DNA of 64,000 bases from Callipepla californica brunnescens (GCA_023055505.1 JALIRH010000002.1:1240001-1304000); one strand, 5' to 3'; shown: positions 1 to 14,007, counted from the stretch's first letter. Notes: generated from the sequence alone by a model not told the origin. Translations and numbers: made by a program.

Positions 1-1954
1 GCAGGAATTTACGTGAATTCATCAATCAAGACAGACTGTTAAGTCTAATTAAAGAACAAGTAAATCTTCTTAAACTAACACAATGTCCACACTCCCTCCA
101 TTTTCACCCAGTCAATGTGGATTTAGGAAAGAGCCATAAATTAAATCAGTGACATGTCAGTGATGGGGAAGTCCCCCTTGCATTATTCTGAGGTAACATT
201 AGATCATCATTAATGAGTTATGATGTGAACCCAAAGCAACAGTGAGTTTGGTGCCTGTGATGCTTATTCTCATCAGATCTCTCAATTACTAATAGGGTTG
301 TTCATATATGGCAGCTAATTGTCTGAGAGCCCAGGACAGCAGAGTTTTGCATTTGCAGTTCTATGCTTTTAACAACTGTGGTGTCTCCATTCATTAATGC
401 AGAACTAATTAACGTGCCAGTTAAGGCACCTGGGCTTTGACGTGGGCGCAAGAAGAAGGAGAAGAAATAAAACCACTACAATTAATTATATTTGCCTCTT
501 GGAGCCAGGCACTGATGTCTGGGGATTTCCTGTCTGTCTTCTTTCCCTTTGTTCATTTCCTTCCTGGTAATAACGCAACACTTGTAGAAATTAATCTGGT
601 GGAAATTGATTCAAGGTGGACATTGCTTGCTCCTGAAACTCACTGTCTGTGATGCCTGGTGATGGGAAAAATGTGCGTATACAGACATGTGAGAGTGTAT
701 GTGTATGTTCTCTTTGTGATGGAGGTGTAAGGGTGTTGGCCAAGGAGGTGAGGTCTGCCACAGTGCAGGGAAAGGGAAAGAAATAAAATAAAGGTTGCAT
801 GGAAGGAAAAGTGAGTTCATCAGGAGCATCCAGTATGACTGAGAATTCAGTAGGGCTGAAAGATTACACCTGGCTGAACCAAGTAATCTAAAAACAGACA
901 GACAAGCCAAAACACAACAACAAAACAAAACAAAAACTCAACTTCTGCTGGTTTGGGTCTAACAGATATGCCTTGAGTTTTCTCATAATTAGTAGGAATC
1001 TTGACTTTGGCTTTCATTCCTCCTCCACTTTGCCAAGTAAGTGAGGGCTGTCCAGAAAATAGATCAAATGTATTTATTTGAGATTTATTCTATCATAACC
1101 TGATTGGAAACAGAGGGTCTTATTTGTTTGTTTTCTCCTTACAATCTTATAACAACAGGAGGTCAGTATGAGGGGAATCCCTCTGGTCTACTCGCAGATT
1201 GTCTCATCCTTAATACACCCTTAATCAGGGAGGAAGAACTCTATTATTTTCCAGACAGTTTTCCCTATTGAAGATGTGAAAAATTGAAATAGAAGGGGTG
1301 GGATTACAGCTGGAACGAGGGTTAATTCTTTGAGATTTAACATTACCCCCATGAGCTTCTGCAAATAGTTTGGACTCAAGTCCAAAACTGTGTTACAAAA
1401 GACTGTGAAAGTTATATAATCTGCCAGAAAACTGGCAGGTAAAGAAAGCTAATAGTAGAAAGCCAGAGAGGGCAAAAACTTGCAAAACCTAGGAACTGGG
1501 ATTACAGACAGGGAATAAGTAAAGTCTATTCTGATTGTTGAGATGCTTACTGTCTGATAAAATTTTGACAATATTTCCAGTATTAGTGGAGTCTGAGATC
1601 TAAAAGAAAAAAGAATGCAGAGCAGAGAGCAGGGAGGAGATGTAGGGAATGCTGTTGCTCCATGAGGAGTTTCAAACAATTGGTTCATCTCTTTCTAACT
1701 TCATTATATATATTTCTTTAATATCAGCTCTTTTCATCATCCAGACGCACTACTCTAAAGTAATTTTAACGCTTTTTCAGAGCACCATCTGTTTGCATAA
1801 TAATTTCCCCCAAGTCCTTATAAGGACTGTAATAATTCCTTCACGTTAACTTTTATTATTTCATTTCCATCATCCTAATCTCTGAAGAAATGGCACAGGG
1901 AATACATCTATTAACAAATAGCATCTCCCAGCAGTTATTGCTGGTACTAATCAT

Positions 1955-1972
1955 AAAAAAAAAAAAAAAAAA
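1955..1972. repeat. 18-A homopolymer
   Basis: An uninterrupted run of 18 A. No recognisable retrocopy lies on its left, so I do not call it a poly(A) tail. Confidence 0.9.
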
Positions 1973-2174
1973 GGAAAAGGTTTCAACTGTCTCACTGGGA
2001 TAACAGTATTCACACAAGTATGCTTCTATCAGCCTATGTTGGAGTAATGAGAACATAAGCACAGAAGAACTTGTTCAGATCAAGCACAGAAACTTATCTC
2101 CAACACCAAAGATGGATGTCTGGAAATTTGACAGAAAAGAACTGGTAAAGAATATACACAGTGTTAACTTTTTC

Positions 2175-2207
2175 CCATTCTTCAGCCATTCTTCAGCCAT
2201 TCTTCAG
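2175..2207. repeat. 11-bp tandem repeat, three perfect copies
   Basis: CCATTCTTCAG is repeated three times without interruption, followed by diverged CTTCTTGAG/CTTGTAGCTTG sequence. Confidence 0.9.
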
Positions 2208-3799
2208 CTTCTTGAGCTTGTAGCTTGTCTGCGCACTAGTCTGCAGCAGATATGTTTTTGGACTGTTTATCCTGCCCCAAAGAGTAGCTCGTACTTATGT
2301 TGCCATCTTTGCCAATGATTCTGTAGATCTATGTCCTCTTTTGTGAAACCATCTCTTTTTGTTTATTTTGAATCTATCTTCCATTCATTTTATTTATGCA
2401 CCCACTTAAAAAGAGATGGTGAAAAGCCATTGTGCAACTACTCTAAAATCTTGTGACCATGTAACAGCAAAAAAGGAGGCATCGCGTTTCATGAAGAAAA
2501 CAGACTGGAAAGATGGGAAGCATGCAGTTGAAAAGCACAGATATGTGTTATCATACGTAATAGAATGATTCAGTCAGTCTTCACTATTCAGAGTATATGA
2601 TGTGGTATTCTGAACAAGGAAGACATTTGCTGTTGTTACGGTATTAAAGAGGATACTTGACGCAATAAGGCTTCTGCTGTAAGATGATGTTTTTCATAGT
2701 TTTCAAAAACATAGAAAAACAAATCATCTTCTAACTTTTTTCCCTACTGTGTAAAGGAAGATAATCTGAATTATAAGTCTTTACACCCACAGAATGTACA
2801 CATTGTACATTATTTCTTAATTTCCTCAAAGAATGTGTGCTCTGCGCCCTACCTTGCTGGACTGCAAACTCTCTGTAACATGACTCTTTCCACACTTCAG
2901 CAGCAATAACTTTGATGTTCACTTTATAATATTGGAAAGAAGATTATACAAAGACTTTGTCTTTCAGATTCTTTTTCTGTATATTACGAAGTGCCTACTC
3001 TGCAGAAGAGCAGAACAAGGACTTTATTCTTATACTCTAACTGCAAGACAATGTCAATAGATAGTGTGTGTTAAAACTTCAAGACCATATTATTTAGACT
3101 TAATTCAATTAAACTTTTTGTGCTTTTGTTGGCAGTTTTCTGATAAGGTCACACAGTCGAACTCATACTTAAAAAGAAATAGCTGCGTAGAGTCTTGATA
3201 CTTAATATATAGAAGTGCTTTGGTTGCCAAGTCCAAGGTGAGTCAAAAGAAATGACTGCTCAGGTAGATAGGAGAACATACTAGCAAATTTAGCTTCGGG
3301 CAAGACACTTTTTCCAACCCCAAACAAAGATATTTTGTCAGTCAACTAATTTGTCTGTATTGTCTCTTCATGGGCACTCTGGACTTCTGTACAGAGGGGT
3401 GAAACTGTGCAGAGTTCAAGAAATCTCTACAATTTAACAAGGTTCCAGGAACACTGAGTGTTTTCCCAGGGAGGAAATTTATCCTAGATTGTAACAACAG
3501 TGAATAAGTTTTGGAATCAATGTAAAGACACTGTAAAGCACTATGGGAGGAAGGTCTTCTTATATGTTCCAAGAACATCTTGTACAACATCTGGTACTAC
3601 TCCCATCAGAATCTTCTTTTCTACCAGTTTTGAGCAAAACTAATGAGCTTTATATTGTGAATGTGATCAATGGACTGGAAGGTACCACCTTGTCAAAAGA
3701 AATACTCAGGATCCCAAGCTGAAAAAGTAAAAGAAAGTAAAAGAAAAGTAAAGCTTGCTATCTGAGAATGACGGTATTTTTAAATAGATACCTGGATGC

Positions 3800-3890
3800 T
3801 CATCTTCATTTGAACAAAGACATTGTGGAAGATGATACTGACTCATTGATATCTTGAAGTCCCTTCCAACTCCTGTGATTCTATCACAGG
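3800..3890 (+). mobile_element. Possible CR1 3' tail
   Basis: It ends CTTGAAGTCCCTTCCAACTC followed by TGTGATTCTAT, the usual CR1 terminal sequence. The upstream part is too diverged to delimit. Confidence 0.5.
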
Positions 3891-4564
3891 AAAACCTCAC
3901 ATACCTATTAACATAATATCTCCCATGACAAAAAGCAGAAGAGCTTTCATGCTATTGAAGAGAAGGTGAGCTACATACTTAAGCTTTAAAGTTAGATGAT
4001 AACAGAGAGGATTATCTGAATATTTATTATAGTGTATTCTTATAGATGTTATAGATTGTTGTTGATCACTGTAGATCCATTCACTAGGGTTGAAAAAATC
4101 ATACATCAGTTACAGAAGGGAAAATGTTTCAGCGCAGCATCAGCAGAGGAAGGGGTCATTGGCTGCTAGCCCAAGGATACTGCCAAATGCTGACCTGTGC
4201 TAACAAAGGCCTTTGAGACTGCCACAAAATGCACTTAATTGGATAGAAAGTGTCCTCATTTCTGTGGGCTGTGCCTCAGGACTCTTCATGGGAAGGAGGG
4301 GTCATTTCTGAAGCGACCTATTAGGGACAATAGTGCATAATAGGGACAAAAGTATAATATCACACTTAATCTTTGTTTTTACTTCCTTCAGATCTGAAAC
4401 TGGAGAAACAAGTAGAATCTTCAGTATTAGTGAAAGTCTTCAATTAAGTGAATTTGGGATTTTTTTTTTGTCAAAGATTGATTTTCAGTGGCTTGATGTC
4501 TTTTCAGAAGTATTTATTGTTTACTTATACATGTTTCTACTCCTGAATCCACATAGATATGAAA

Positions 4565-5095
4565 AGAAGTTTTTCCTAATATCCAACCTGAACTTCCCTG
4601 ACACAAATTGAGGCCATTCTGTCTCATCCTATTTCTAGTGGCCTAGGAGAAGAGGCCAACTACCACCTTGCCACAGACTCCTTTCAGGGAGTTATAGAGG
4701 ACAATAAGGACTCCTCTGAGCCTCCTTTTCTCCAGACTGAATAATCCCTTTTCCCTCAGCTGCTCCTCATAAGACTCGCCCTTCAGACCCCTCACCAGCT
4801 TCATTGCCCTTCTCTGGACATACTCCAGGGCCTCTATGTCTTTCCTGTATTAAGGGGCCCAGAACTGAATGCAATATCCAAGTTGTGGCCTCATGAGAGC
4901 TGAGTACAGGGGCACAGTCACCTCCCTGGTCCTCTTGGAAACACTATTTCTGATACAATCCAGGATGCCATTGGACTTCTTGGCTATATGGGCACACTGC
5001 TGGCTCATGCACAGCAGAGTGTTGACCAACACCCCCAGGTCCTTTTCCTCTGCACAGCCTTCTAGTCACTCTGCCCAAGCCTAACATTCTAATGC
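4565..5095 (-). mobile_element. CR1 LINE fragment, ORF2 C-terminus
   Basis: On the minus strand, 5,032-4,850 encodes [20 protein letters not shown] followed by [12 protein letters not shown], the well-known CR1 ORF2 C-terminal block. The UTR-proximal part continues to about 4,565. The extreme 3' tail repeat is missing, so it is truncated at both ends. Confidence 0.88.
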
Positions 5096-6639
5096 TTATT
5101 TCTAATTTTTGTTGAAAATAGCACATACTGCAAACTATACAAAAATACCTAACATCTAGCCAGCTGTGGAAAGGCAAATCTTGTGAATAAACATGCAGAC
5201 TGGTTGGGTTTTCTGGAAATGAATGTCGTACAGGAATGTTTAATGTGCTTTTAGTGCTTTGAGTGTGGTGATTCTGGGCCACCAAACTATACTGAGTCTT
5301 GCTTAATACAAACAACTTTGAAAATGATCCAAGAAGGTGTTAGAATGGATGAAGAGATGCTGTTGAGATTAAAAAGGTGTATTCCAATGAAGGAAGTAAT
5401 ATAAAAATACCATTATATGATGAATGCCAGTTGTGTTCTGCCACCTACATGATGCACACTGAGGAATCTACATGTCAGCATTTGTGTAGTATGTTTTTTT
5501 CTTATGGGCACCACAAATTTATCAGCATTTTGAAAAAAAAATATTTTAAATTCTTTTCCTGTAAAGTGACTGACATTCTTTTGCCTTCATTGATAGACTA
5601 ATATGGTTTAAGAATGTCTGGATTGTCTGTCAGCATATTTCTATATGTGCTGGATCCTGGAACTTCTGTGGGCCATTTGTAGACAGCATCAGAATAATAT
5701 ATCATTATTATTCCTACATTGTTTCTATTGATATCACCTATACTTATATCTATATTTCTCTCTATATCTCTCTCTCTGTGTATATATATATACCTATATA
5801 TTTATATCTCTATCTATCTACCTATATTTGTGTGTGTTTTGTATAGGGATGGAATGTGACCTAAGTAGACTTTAATTTCTATGTTTTATGATGAAGCTCT
5901 GATTTAGATCTTCTTGCCAGTTCAGTGTCTTGGATACCTCTACTAATCAATGCTAAAAGAATAATTGTTATGGCAGAAGGGCACCCTGTTTTACATTTCC
6001 AAGTTGGTCTGTGATATGCTGTTGAACACAGATTGAAGTATAAGATGCAATTACACTGGAACCAGGGAAAGATAATAGGATGTCTGTACCTGACCTGACT
6101 TTGAAGTATGGATTAAAACAGATAAGGACAAGAAGAAACATGGTTTCCTGGTGCTCACTGTAGGGGTAAAAAATGAATCACAAAGTATAGAGGAATATTC
6201 TTTTATTAGGAGAAGTTATTTAAAGATTTTATGGAGATATGCAACAGGGATATGAACTGCAAGATTAAGTGATAGATACAGGACACTACAGTTTAAAATC
6301 CCATTCTGAGCTTCTCAAAATTCTGCTTTACCTGATATGCACTGGGCACTTATGAAATCTAAGGATGGAGAAAATACTTACTGCTATTATCAAAGATTCC
6401 TTAATTATTGATTCACATGCTAATGTTTCTCCAAGATCAACCTACATTCTTCTTTTAGTGACTCTGCTGCTCAAATGAAGAGTCACGCAAATGAGAAGGA
6501 GGCACTGCCTGCATCCATTCTCAACCGAAAAATGATATATAACATGTATTTCAGTAGTAAAACAGGAAGGAATATGACTGTGTGCTCTTGCAACCTGGAA
6601 GGCCAGCTCTATCCTGGGCCACATCAGAAGTAGCATGAC
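5096..6639. other. Intergenic, no gene seen
   Basis: AT-rich. The only structure seen is the simple repeat at 5,755-5,840. Confidence 0.6.
5755..5840. repeat. Degenerate CT/TA-rich simple repeat
   Basis: Interleaved TATC, TCTC and TATA units, ending in TATCTATCTACC and GTGTGTG. Confidence 0.85.
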
Positions 6640-6800
6640 AATAAGGAGAGGGAGGTGATTGTCCCTCTTTGCTCTGCTCTTCTAAGACCCCATCTGCAGT
6701 ACTGCATGCAGACCTGGCATCTGCATCACAGATTCAGAGCTGTTGGAGAGGGTCCAGAGAAGGGACATGAAAATTAACAAAGGCCTTGAACATAGCTCCT
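6640..6800 (+). mobile_element. CR1 LINE internal fragment
   Basis: It contains the block around CTAAGACCCCATCTGCAGTA and GAGAGGGTCCAGAGAAGGGA, which corresponds to the CR1 ORF2 region near the YCIQ/FWAP motif. It may belong to the same insertion as the tail at 7,025-7,182, with about 220 bp of diverged or inserted sequence between. Confidence 0.75.
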
Positions 6801-7024
6801 ATGAAGAGATGTACTTTCATTTTTGCTTCACCAAGAAAATGGAATAACTTGCCAAAAGTTGTCCATGACAGAGACCTAAATGGAACGGTGATCTAGGAAC
6901 TAGCCCATACCTTTGGGCAGGCTTCACTCTTATCTTACCTTATCTGGTTGTTTTTTTACGGGTTTCTCAAATTTGGAATAAACACAGAAAGCCAAGGCAT
7001 GGAAAGATCATAGCTGTCTTTACG

Positions 7025-7182
7025 GTTCATACCCTGGAGACAGAATGGAGTTTTTAAAGAACAGGGTGAATAAGGTACAGAGGAACATGGTTTAGTGGGC
7101 ATGGTGGTGATGAGTTGTTGGTTGGACTAGATGACCTTAGTGGTCTTTCCAAACATAGTGATTCTGTGATTCTATAATTTTA
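7025..7182 (+). mobile_element. CR1 LINE 3' end
   Basis: It carries ACATGGTTTAGTGGGCATGG and GGTTGGACTAGATGACCTTA, and ends AGTGATTCTGTGATTCTAT. This is a classic CR1 3' UTR. Confidence 0.88.
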
Positions 7183-7202
7183 CATTAATTGGCCCCTACT
7201 GA

Positions 7203-7236
7203 GTTTATTTATTTACTTATTTACTTATTTTATCCA
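7203..7236. repeat. (TTTA)n tetranucleotide repeat
   Basis: TTTA/TTAC units follow the CR1 tail at 7,182 within about 20 bp. Confidence 0.8.
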
Positions 7237-7239
7237 ACA

Positions 7240-9539
7240 CATTTCTAATTTACAAATAAGAAATAGTTTAGCCTGTTACTTGGATAAGGTCATTGACACT
7301 GGTGCCCAATAATTCTGTTTTGTACATGTTGTACACACTGGGAACATTTGAATGGCAGCTAACAGAGGGAAGTTTATTGTCATTCACAGTGAGGAATGTA
7401 CATCTGAAACAGAAATGAATCAGAAGATGATGGAGGCAGGCTGAGACTTCCCACTCCTGTCCTGTGGGTTTTGCAAAACCTTGATAAGGAAAATAAAAAA
7501 TCGGAGTGGTTTAGTTTAATATTTACTAAATAAAAGCAAAATGAGCTTTTGCTGCTTGGTTGGCAGAGCAGCAACTTGGTGATAGAACAGACAAAATCAC
7601 TGAGGTGAGACTCTCATTGATTGTGCTGCAAGACAAGTCATGTATATGAATTGTCATGCTGTTATCATGTTTAAAGCCAGTACTGTAGCTCCCACTTCTT
7701 ATAATTGCTCTGCAATAAAGCAAGAGCGAAAGCCCATTTGTCAGTAGTTCCCTCTGTCAGCTGAACTACTTCCAACATCCTTCATTTTGCTCCATTTCTT
7801 TGAGGGATCATGTGAATTTAAAGGATTTGCTTGCAACTTGGAAACCATTTTAGAAGACCAAAAGCTATAAAGGAAACCTTATCAGTACAGGTATAGATAT
7901 ATTGCAAACCTTATGATATTTTTTGTTCCTTTAAGGATAGGCAGACTTGTTGGCTGGGAAGAAGAGAAGTGACAGTCGCAAAAAAACAGGTAGGATATGA
8001 TTACTTACTGCAGCCTGTAAGGAGTCACAGGAAGCTGCTTATCATGAAAATGCAAAAGACTCACTCTGTTTGACCTGAAGGGAGAGCAATAAAACCAATC
8101 AAGAAGTTGCCAGAGTTGCTTGAAATGTTTAAGGGGATGATCACTTCACACACTGCCAGCTTAAAACGGGGACTATGATTTTTTATATTTTTAATATTAA
8201 CTCAGCTGTCTCATGAGGAAGACATATATCCTAATAGGAGGTGGGGAAGGAGTTGTTAAGTGAAGAATGGAAGGGGAGATAGTGAAATTCTTATTCCTCT
8301 TTTTTTCCTGCTATATTGTGTTCAGCATACCTGAGGTATGCCTTACAGTCTTAACAGTCCAAGGCTTAATTTCTCAGAAAAGGTGTCAAAACTTATCAAA
8401 TATGCAAGCATATTTGTTTTCAAACACGAACACATCTGCTAGAGGAAGGAAGTATCCATCTGAAAGAACACACTCGTGTGCAAATAGGAAAGTGTCCAAG
8501 AAACAGCTCTGGGATGGTAAGGCAGGAAAAAACATTGTTACCCAAACTGCTGTTGGTAATTAAACTCTCCATTGCTGCCACATCCTCTTGAGGCAGGACA
8601 ACTGTCCAAGTGTAGTACACCTCTGTGAAGAGGGCCCTCAACAATACTTGGCCATCATGTAGATCTTTGGGGACGTTGCTGAGACTTCTGTCCCCAGCTG
8701 TTTTTCACCCTCAGAGAATATAAATATCACTGTCACTTCCATATATTCAGATTAAATTCAGCTTTTGAGAGTTAGTTTGTAAAGTTATTGTTGACCAAAA
8801 TATCTGCAAGGACATTTTGTACCTTTCTTTTAACTGAATCAGAATGGCAGTTGTGAGAGTATTATTCAATTACACTACCATCATTTACCCATTCGCATTT
8901 TGGAACACACCAAAAAAAAAAAAAAAGAGATGTAAGGAGATGAATGAAAGGAGAAGAAACAAAGTCTTTAAAGGAAAGAAAACATTGTTTTCATTGTTCC
9001 AGATGTAATTAAATCCTTTTGTTGTTGTTGTTTGGTTTGCACACTTGCTTTTTTTAGGGTTGGACTTTCTTTTGTACTTGTTTTTTTTTTCTCCAGAAAG
9101 TGCATGAAAAATCTTTTAAGTAGAATGAATGAATCCTGACCATAAAATAATACTTCAATTTCCTAAAGACTGCAGATGAGCATGTAAATCAAGGAGGGTT
9201 TGGCAACAAATTTTTTCATGTGTTTCCTTCCCAGTTGTTTGATAATCTTAATGACTGGTGAGTTCAACTGCTGTACCACTGTGAAAATGTGTGTTCATGG
9301 GGGTATGGGGTATGAAGATACAGGTGGGGAGAACCACCAGTCTTAGTGCTCTCAAATTATCCCACAATTATCTGATTATAGTTCTACAAACTAAGAGTAT
9401 TGAGTGGTCATATAGACGTGTTTCTGACCACCAGCATACAGCTATTTCTCTCTGGTATGTCCTCTTCATGAGGACAGTTTATTTCCTTAGTCCACAAATG
9501 GATTGTGTTGGGTAACCCTAGCTAGCTGAATTCTTTTAG
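7240..9539. other. Intergenic, no gene seen
   Basis: Short A-runs (about 8,912) and a GTTGTT stretch (about 9,020). The frames of 74 and 98 codons near 8,270-8,640 lack any recognisable protein pattern. Confidence 0.55.
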
Positions 9540-9805
9540 ACACAGAATCATAGAACCATAGAATCATTTGGGTTGGAAAGGACCCATGAAGGTCAACTAG
9601 TCCAACTCCCCTGAGATGTACAGGGACATCTACAGCTAGATCAGGGCGCTCAGAGCCCCATCCAACCTGACCTTGAATGTCTCCACCACCTCTCTGGACA
9701 ACCTGTTTCATTGCTGCACTACTTTTATTGTAAAAAACATTTTCCTTTCATCCAAATGAAATCTTCTCTCTTTTAGTTTGAAATCATTTCCACTTGTGCA
9801 ATCAT
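9540..9805 (-). mobile_element. CR1 LINE 3' end
   Basis: On the plus strand it begins with the tail ACAGAATCATAGAACCATAG, followed by GGGTTGGAAAGGACC and the block through TGGACAACCTGTTTCATTGC to the KLKRE-like coding end near 9,800. Confidence 0.92.
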
Positions 9806-10944
9806 GAAAGACTACACGTCCAGTCCTTGGCATCTCCACCTTCAGTCTTTGGTTTCAGTATATTCACATGGTAAACCCAGAGCTACATTTTATTTTCTTT
9901 TTCCTCTGACAGGAAGATGCATTAGGTATTACAGCAGGCCTGCTCTCTCATTTACTTCAGAGAAACCCTGCAGGACTATTTTGGGCAGCCTAAGTGGAGC
10001 AGACAGATTCATAAACTCACTCATGATTGACTTGGCACTGAGTGAGCTTGTCAGGGGATATAATGTACTGTAATCAATACTTTCTGGTATCCTGCTGAGT
10101 TCTTTTCAAAATGGTTGAAACTCTTCTGTTACTGCCCATTTAGTTGCCTGGATGAGATAAGCAGAGTTTTTTGGTGCTTTCCTGTATTTCCTGACTGAAA
10201 CTGCACACCTAGGGAAGATATTGACCTCTGATTTTTTCCTGACCATGATTCAAATAGGTTATCACCTCCTTGTGGGTTGCCCTGGGAAAAAGTGATTTTA
10301 CTGATTGAGGCTTCTAGTATTTCATTCTATGTGGTGAGAGAAGGCAACAGCAGATCTTCTATCCCCATTTTGGCAACTGAATTGCTCAAGAAGTAATCTA
10401 AGATGATTTTAATAAAATGTTGTCCCTTTCACCAGTTTATTCCCATCCTCCATTGCTGATTTTTTCAGCTTTTTGGGACCCATCTCTAGGCAAATCTCAG
10501 CTCATAGAGGTCAACACTCTTCAGATCACTCTGTTTTTTTTCTTGCTCTCCTGGCTTTAGGCTCATTACACATACCTTTTTTGTTGTTGTTTTCTCTATT
10601 CCAAGGGTGACTCATGGAAGATGCCTGTTATATTGCTCCAGTTCACCCTCCATTCTCTTTCTCTTGTATGTGATTACAAACATACCACCAGCTATGAAGG
10701 AGAAATGAAGTTTACAAGGGTGATTAGAATCTTGTGGGACAAATCAGAAAATTCTGCCCTGAGTCGGTCATACCTGCCATGATTTTCTCAGGCTGTGATT
10801 GAATTTACATTCACAGATTCAAAATTTATGAGCACGCACAACAATAAGAAGAAATTGTTCTAGAACCAGTTTTCTACTATCCTGTAGATATCGCTTGTTA
10901 CAGCAATATGTATGGAAAGCCCCAGGAAAAGTGTATAGTTATCA
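9806..10944. other. Intergenic, no gene seen
   Basis: No repeats or coding signals recognised. Confidence 0.5.
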
Positions 10945-11235
10945 CAGGATCATATAATAAAGTAAGTTGGAAGAGGCCCACAAAGGATCACTGTGTCCAA
11001 TGCCTGGTTTGACTTAAAATTCAAGGCCTGTGTCTCAGAACATTGACCAAATATTTCCTCTACTCCAGCAGGCCTGGATGACATGACCAGTATTCTGGGG
11101 AGCATGTTCCAGTGCCCAGCTACCCCCGTGTGAAGCACCTTTTCCTAACAACCAGCCTTTCCTGACACAGCTTTATGTTTAGGCTACCTATCTGTTTATA
11201 CCAGGTCCTCATGGTACAACTTTAGATCAAAGATA
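10945..11235 (-). mobile_element. CR1 LINE fragment, older subfamily
   Basis: Tail-like ATCACAGGATCATATAAT at the left, then AAGTTGGAAGAGGCCCACAA and a block reading LLTGVAGHWNMLPR-like on the minus strand. Divergence is higher than in most copies. Confidence 0.75.
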
Positions 11236-12649
11236 TTTTACTGTCTATGTAACTACTGGTAGTCAGGAAACATTGTCACATTACCTGATTTCCCAGATAT
11301 TTACTTGAGTGACCCACAGATTTAAGGCCAGAAAGAGTAGTAAACCCATCTTTTTAGATTTCAGCCTAAGGCTATGAAGAAATGAAGTCCAGGAAATCAG
11401 CTGGGACCAAGTTTTTCACAGCCTCTTGGCTGTGACCAAGGAATTCCTGGGAAGATGTCTGTACTGAACCTAACTCCACAGGTTTTTGAACAATGAAAAT
11501 ATCTCATCCACATGGCTGTGCAGCTTCTCAGCTGCTGTCAGTTGACTTCTTGTTACAAATCCCTGCATGTTCCCAATCAACAAAATGTTCTTATTGTGAA
11601 TTAACAATATTGAGCTCATCTACATCAAGGCAAATATTAGAATTGCGAAAATTCAAAGCACTTGGCATGTTTCAGCAGGTTATGTCTCTGTGCTTCTCTT
11701 CTTATTGTCTTTTTTTCTATTTTTTTTCTTTTTTTGCATCAGAAGAATATAAATAGCTGCGAAAACAAAACATAATGTGCCATTCTTCAGTCAGTTGAAG
11801 GGATTGCTCACTGGGGAAGCTCAAACAAACAGAAAAGGTTTACTCAGAACTGGAATTTGAAATCACTGGGTTTTAATCAGCCACAAAACAAGATTTAAAT
11901 AGCCAATATCACCCCCAAAAAAATGAATAACAAGTGACTTTGGGATGCAGTTCGAATCTGGAGTAGTAATGGGCATTGTCAAATATTATACTTCCCATAG
12001 GGTTGTTTGCCTGATAAATAGATCTGAGGAGTCAACAGAATCACTTCTATCACCTATTTTTGTGGGCCCACCCTTCCTCCACCAATGGCCAGTAACACAT
12101 TGACGATCAAACTAACATCTCTCTCCTATTGTGACTAATATTTCTTCTCCTCACAGGCTGTCTTGTACAGTCAAGTTTTATGAGCAACATTTTGCCCAAA
12201 AGTCATGGTATGGGAATGGCTGCTTTCCTCTGACAATCTACATCACATCCACAGTGACATGAAATAAAAACTTAACCTGCCATGACTTTCAAAGATACAT
12301 CGTCTCTAGCTTGGAATGTTCAAAGTGGGAGAATGCTGGAGGCTGGAAGACTATAGTGCTGAAGCATCAGCTTTTGTATTCTTCTTCAGGCTTCTTCTAA
12401 TTCTCACTGCAGGGGACAGAACACTGGAACTAGTTTTTGATTTTCTCTGGAGTATCTGCTCTTATATTCATTTCCAACATCAATCTGATGCATAGGGAGT
12501 ATTTTAATACCTAAATGTTTTTGGTTTTTTTTGACTTCTGGAGAAAAATCACCTCAGGGTCATTTACTGAACTACTCAAAGAATAAAGAAAGCCTTCCAG
12601 TTCCAACTATAACAGGAAATGTCTGGAAAAGTGGTCACTTGGAGCCTGC
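11236..12649. other. Intergenic, no gene seen
   Basis: A T-rich run near 11,705-11,735. Otherwise nothing recognised. Confidence 0.5.
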
Positions 12650-12945
12650 TTGAGCAAGATATTGACAGGGCAAGGAGAAACGATTTCAAACTAAAAGGCT
12701 AGAGATTTAGATTGAATATGAAGAAGAAATTATTTGCAGTAAGGATGGTGAGATACTGGAATAAGTTCCCAGACAGATGGTGAATGCCTCATGCTTGGGG
12801 ACATTTGAAGTCAGGCTGAGTGGGCTCTGATGACCCTGACCTAGCTGTAGAAGTCCCCATTCACTGCAGGGGACGTGGACAAGTTGACCTTAAAGTGTCC
12901 CTATCAACTCAAACTATTCTACGGTATTATGACTCTATGACCTGA
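12650..12945 (+). mobile_element. CR1 LINE 3' end
   Basis: It runs from a GACAGGGCAAGGAGAAACG block through AGCTGTAGAAGTCCCCATTC and GCAGGGGACGTGGACAAGTT, and ends TATTATGACTCTATGA. Confidence 0.88.
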
Positions 12946-13314
12946 CAATATCTAATTTTCTTCACTCCTCATCCCGTCAAATATCTGCCATTCGCTGCAT
13001 TTGTTGTTTTTCATGAGCTGCATTCCACTTATGTACAAAGAAACAAGCAAATATGAAGGGCTGTATTTTAGAAGAAAGTGACGAAAGGAAGGGAAAAATA
13101 GAGAAATCATCACTAACTTGCATGTAATCTTAAGATTCCTTCACATAAGGTTAGGGTGGGGACAGTGGCTTCAGAAGCAGACATTTGAAACAGCCAGAAT
13201 AAAAAAAAGACTTCTTTTCGTCTATTAGCTGAAATTAACAATACAAAGGTTAAAAATTTTTGAAAAAGTTACATTTTTGAAATTTAATGGAGCTGTCACA
13301 GCGATGTTTTCAAT

Positions 13315-13372
13315 GGTTGTAACTAGGTCATCTTTGAGGTCCCCTCTAACCTATGATTTTGTGATTTTCTAA
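13315..13372 (+). mobile_element. CR1 3' tail only
   Basis: A short piece with AACTAGGTCATCTTTGAGGT and a terminal TGATTTTGTGATTTTCT. Confidence 0.65.
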
Positions 13373-14007
13373 GAAAAATTCCATTGGATGTTACTTAAAT
13401 GTACAAGATAGAATGCATATATCTGAGTAAAAAGTGGAGAAGGAAAGACTCCTCAGTGTTTGTGTCCTCCACCATACAACCATCAAAAAAAGAAAAATTG
13501 AATGTCATCAAAGAGGGAAGCATGAAGGACTTGCACTCTCCTGTTGTCCCTTCAGTTAGTCTATTCTCACTGGTCAGGGAGAAACAATAGGATCATGGGA
13601 AAACCACTGCAAAATATAAACACCCATCCTTTGTTATTACTGTTGCTATTGTTTCAAAGAAAAATGTCATAACTTAGTCTGACTGCTCCATTCAAGATGT
13701 CCTTCACCCACTGGCAACTGTTGCTTGATACAAGATATGTATTAAACCCTTCAGATTTGACATCCAGAGTGAATCTCTGAACTGTCCTAACGCACACCTG
13801 GACTCAGGGTTGGATTTGTCCTAAACTCTTCTCCCCTGGTGCAGTACAGTAGATAAAAAGGAAAGATTTAATGTCCAAATAACCAGTCGGCACACAGCAG
13901 AGTCCAGCTATCCAGCAACCCAGATCAGAAGATTGGGCTCTCTTTTTAGCATCATGCAATCGCCTACTGCCAGCAATCTCCAGATAGGCACATTTTAGTG
14001 ATGCATT

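Larger units (their letters stand above)
1..3799. other. Intergenic, no gene seen
   Basis: There are no supported genes or CR1 copies. It holds only simple sequence (A/C-rich at 910-935, A18 at 1,955, 11-bp repeat at 2,175). The part at about 160-500 has several homeodomain-like cores (CAATTACTAAT, CATTAATGC, ACTAATTAACG). Confidence 0.6.

Noticed and set aside
1955..1972. A18 run considered as the poly(A) tail of a processed pseudogene.
   Set aside because: No gene-like sequence precedes it on either strand and no flanking duplication was found.
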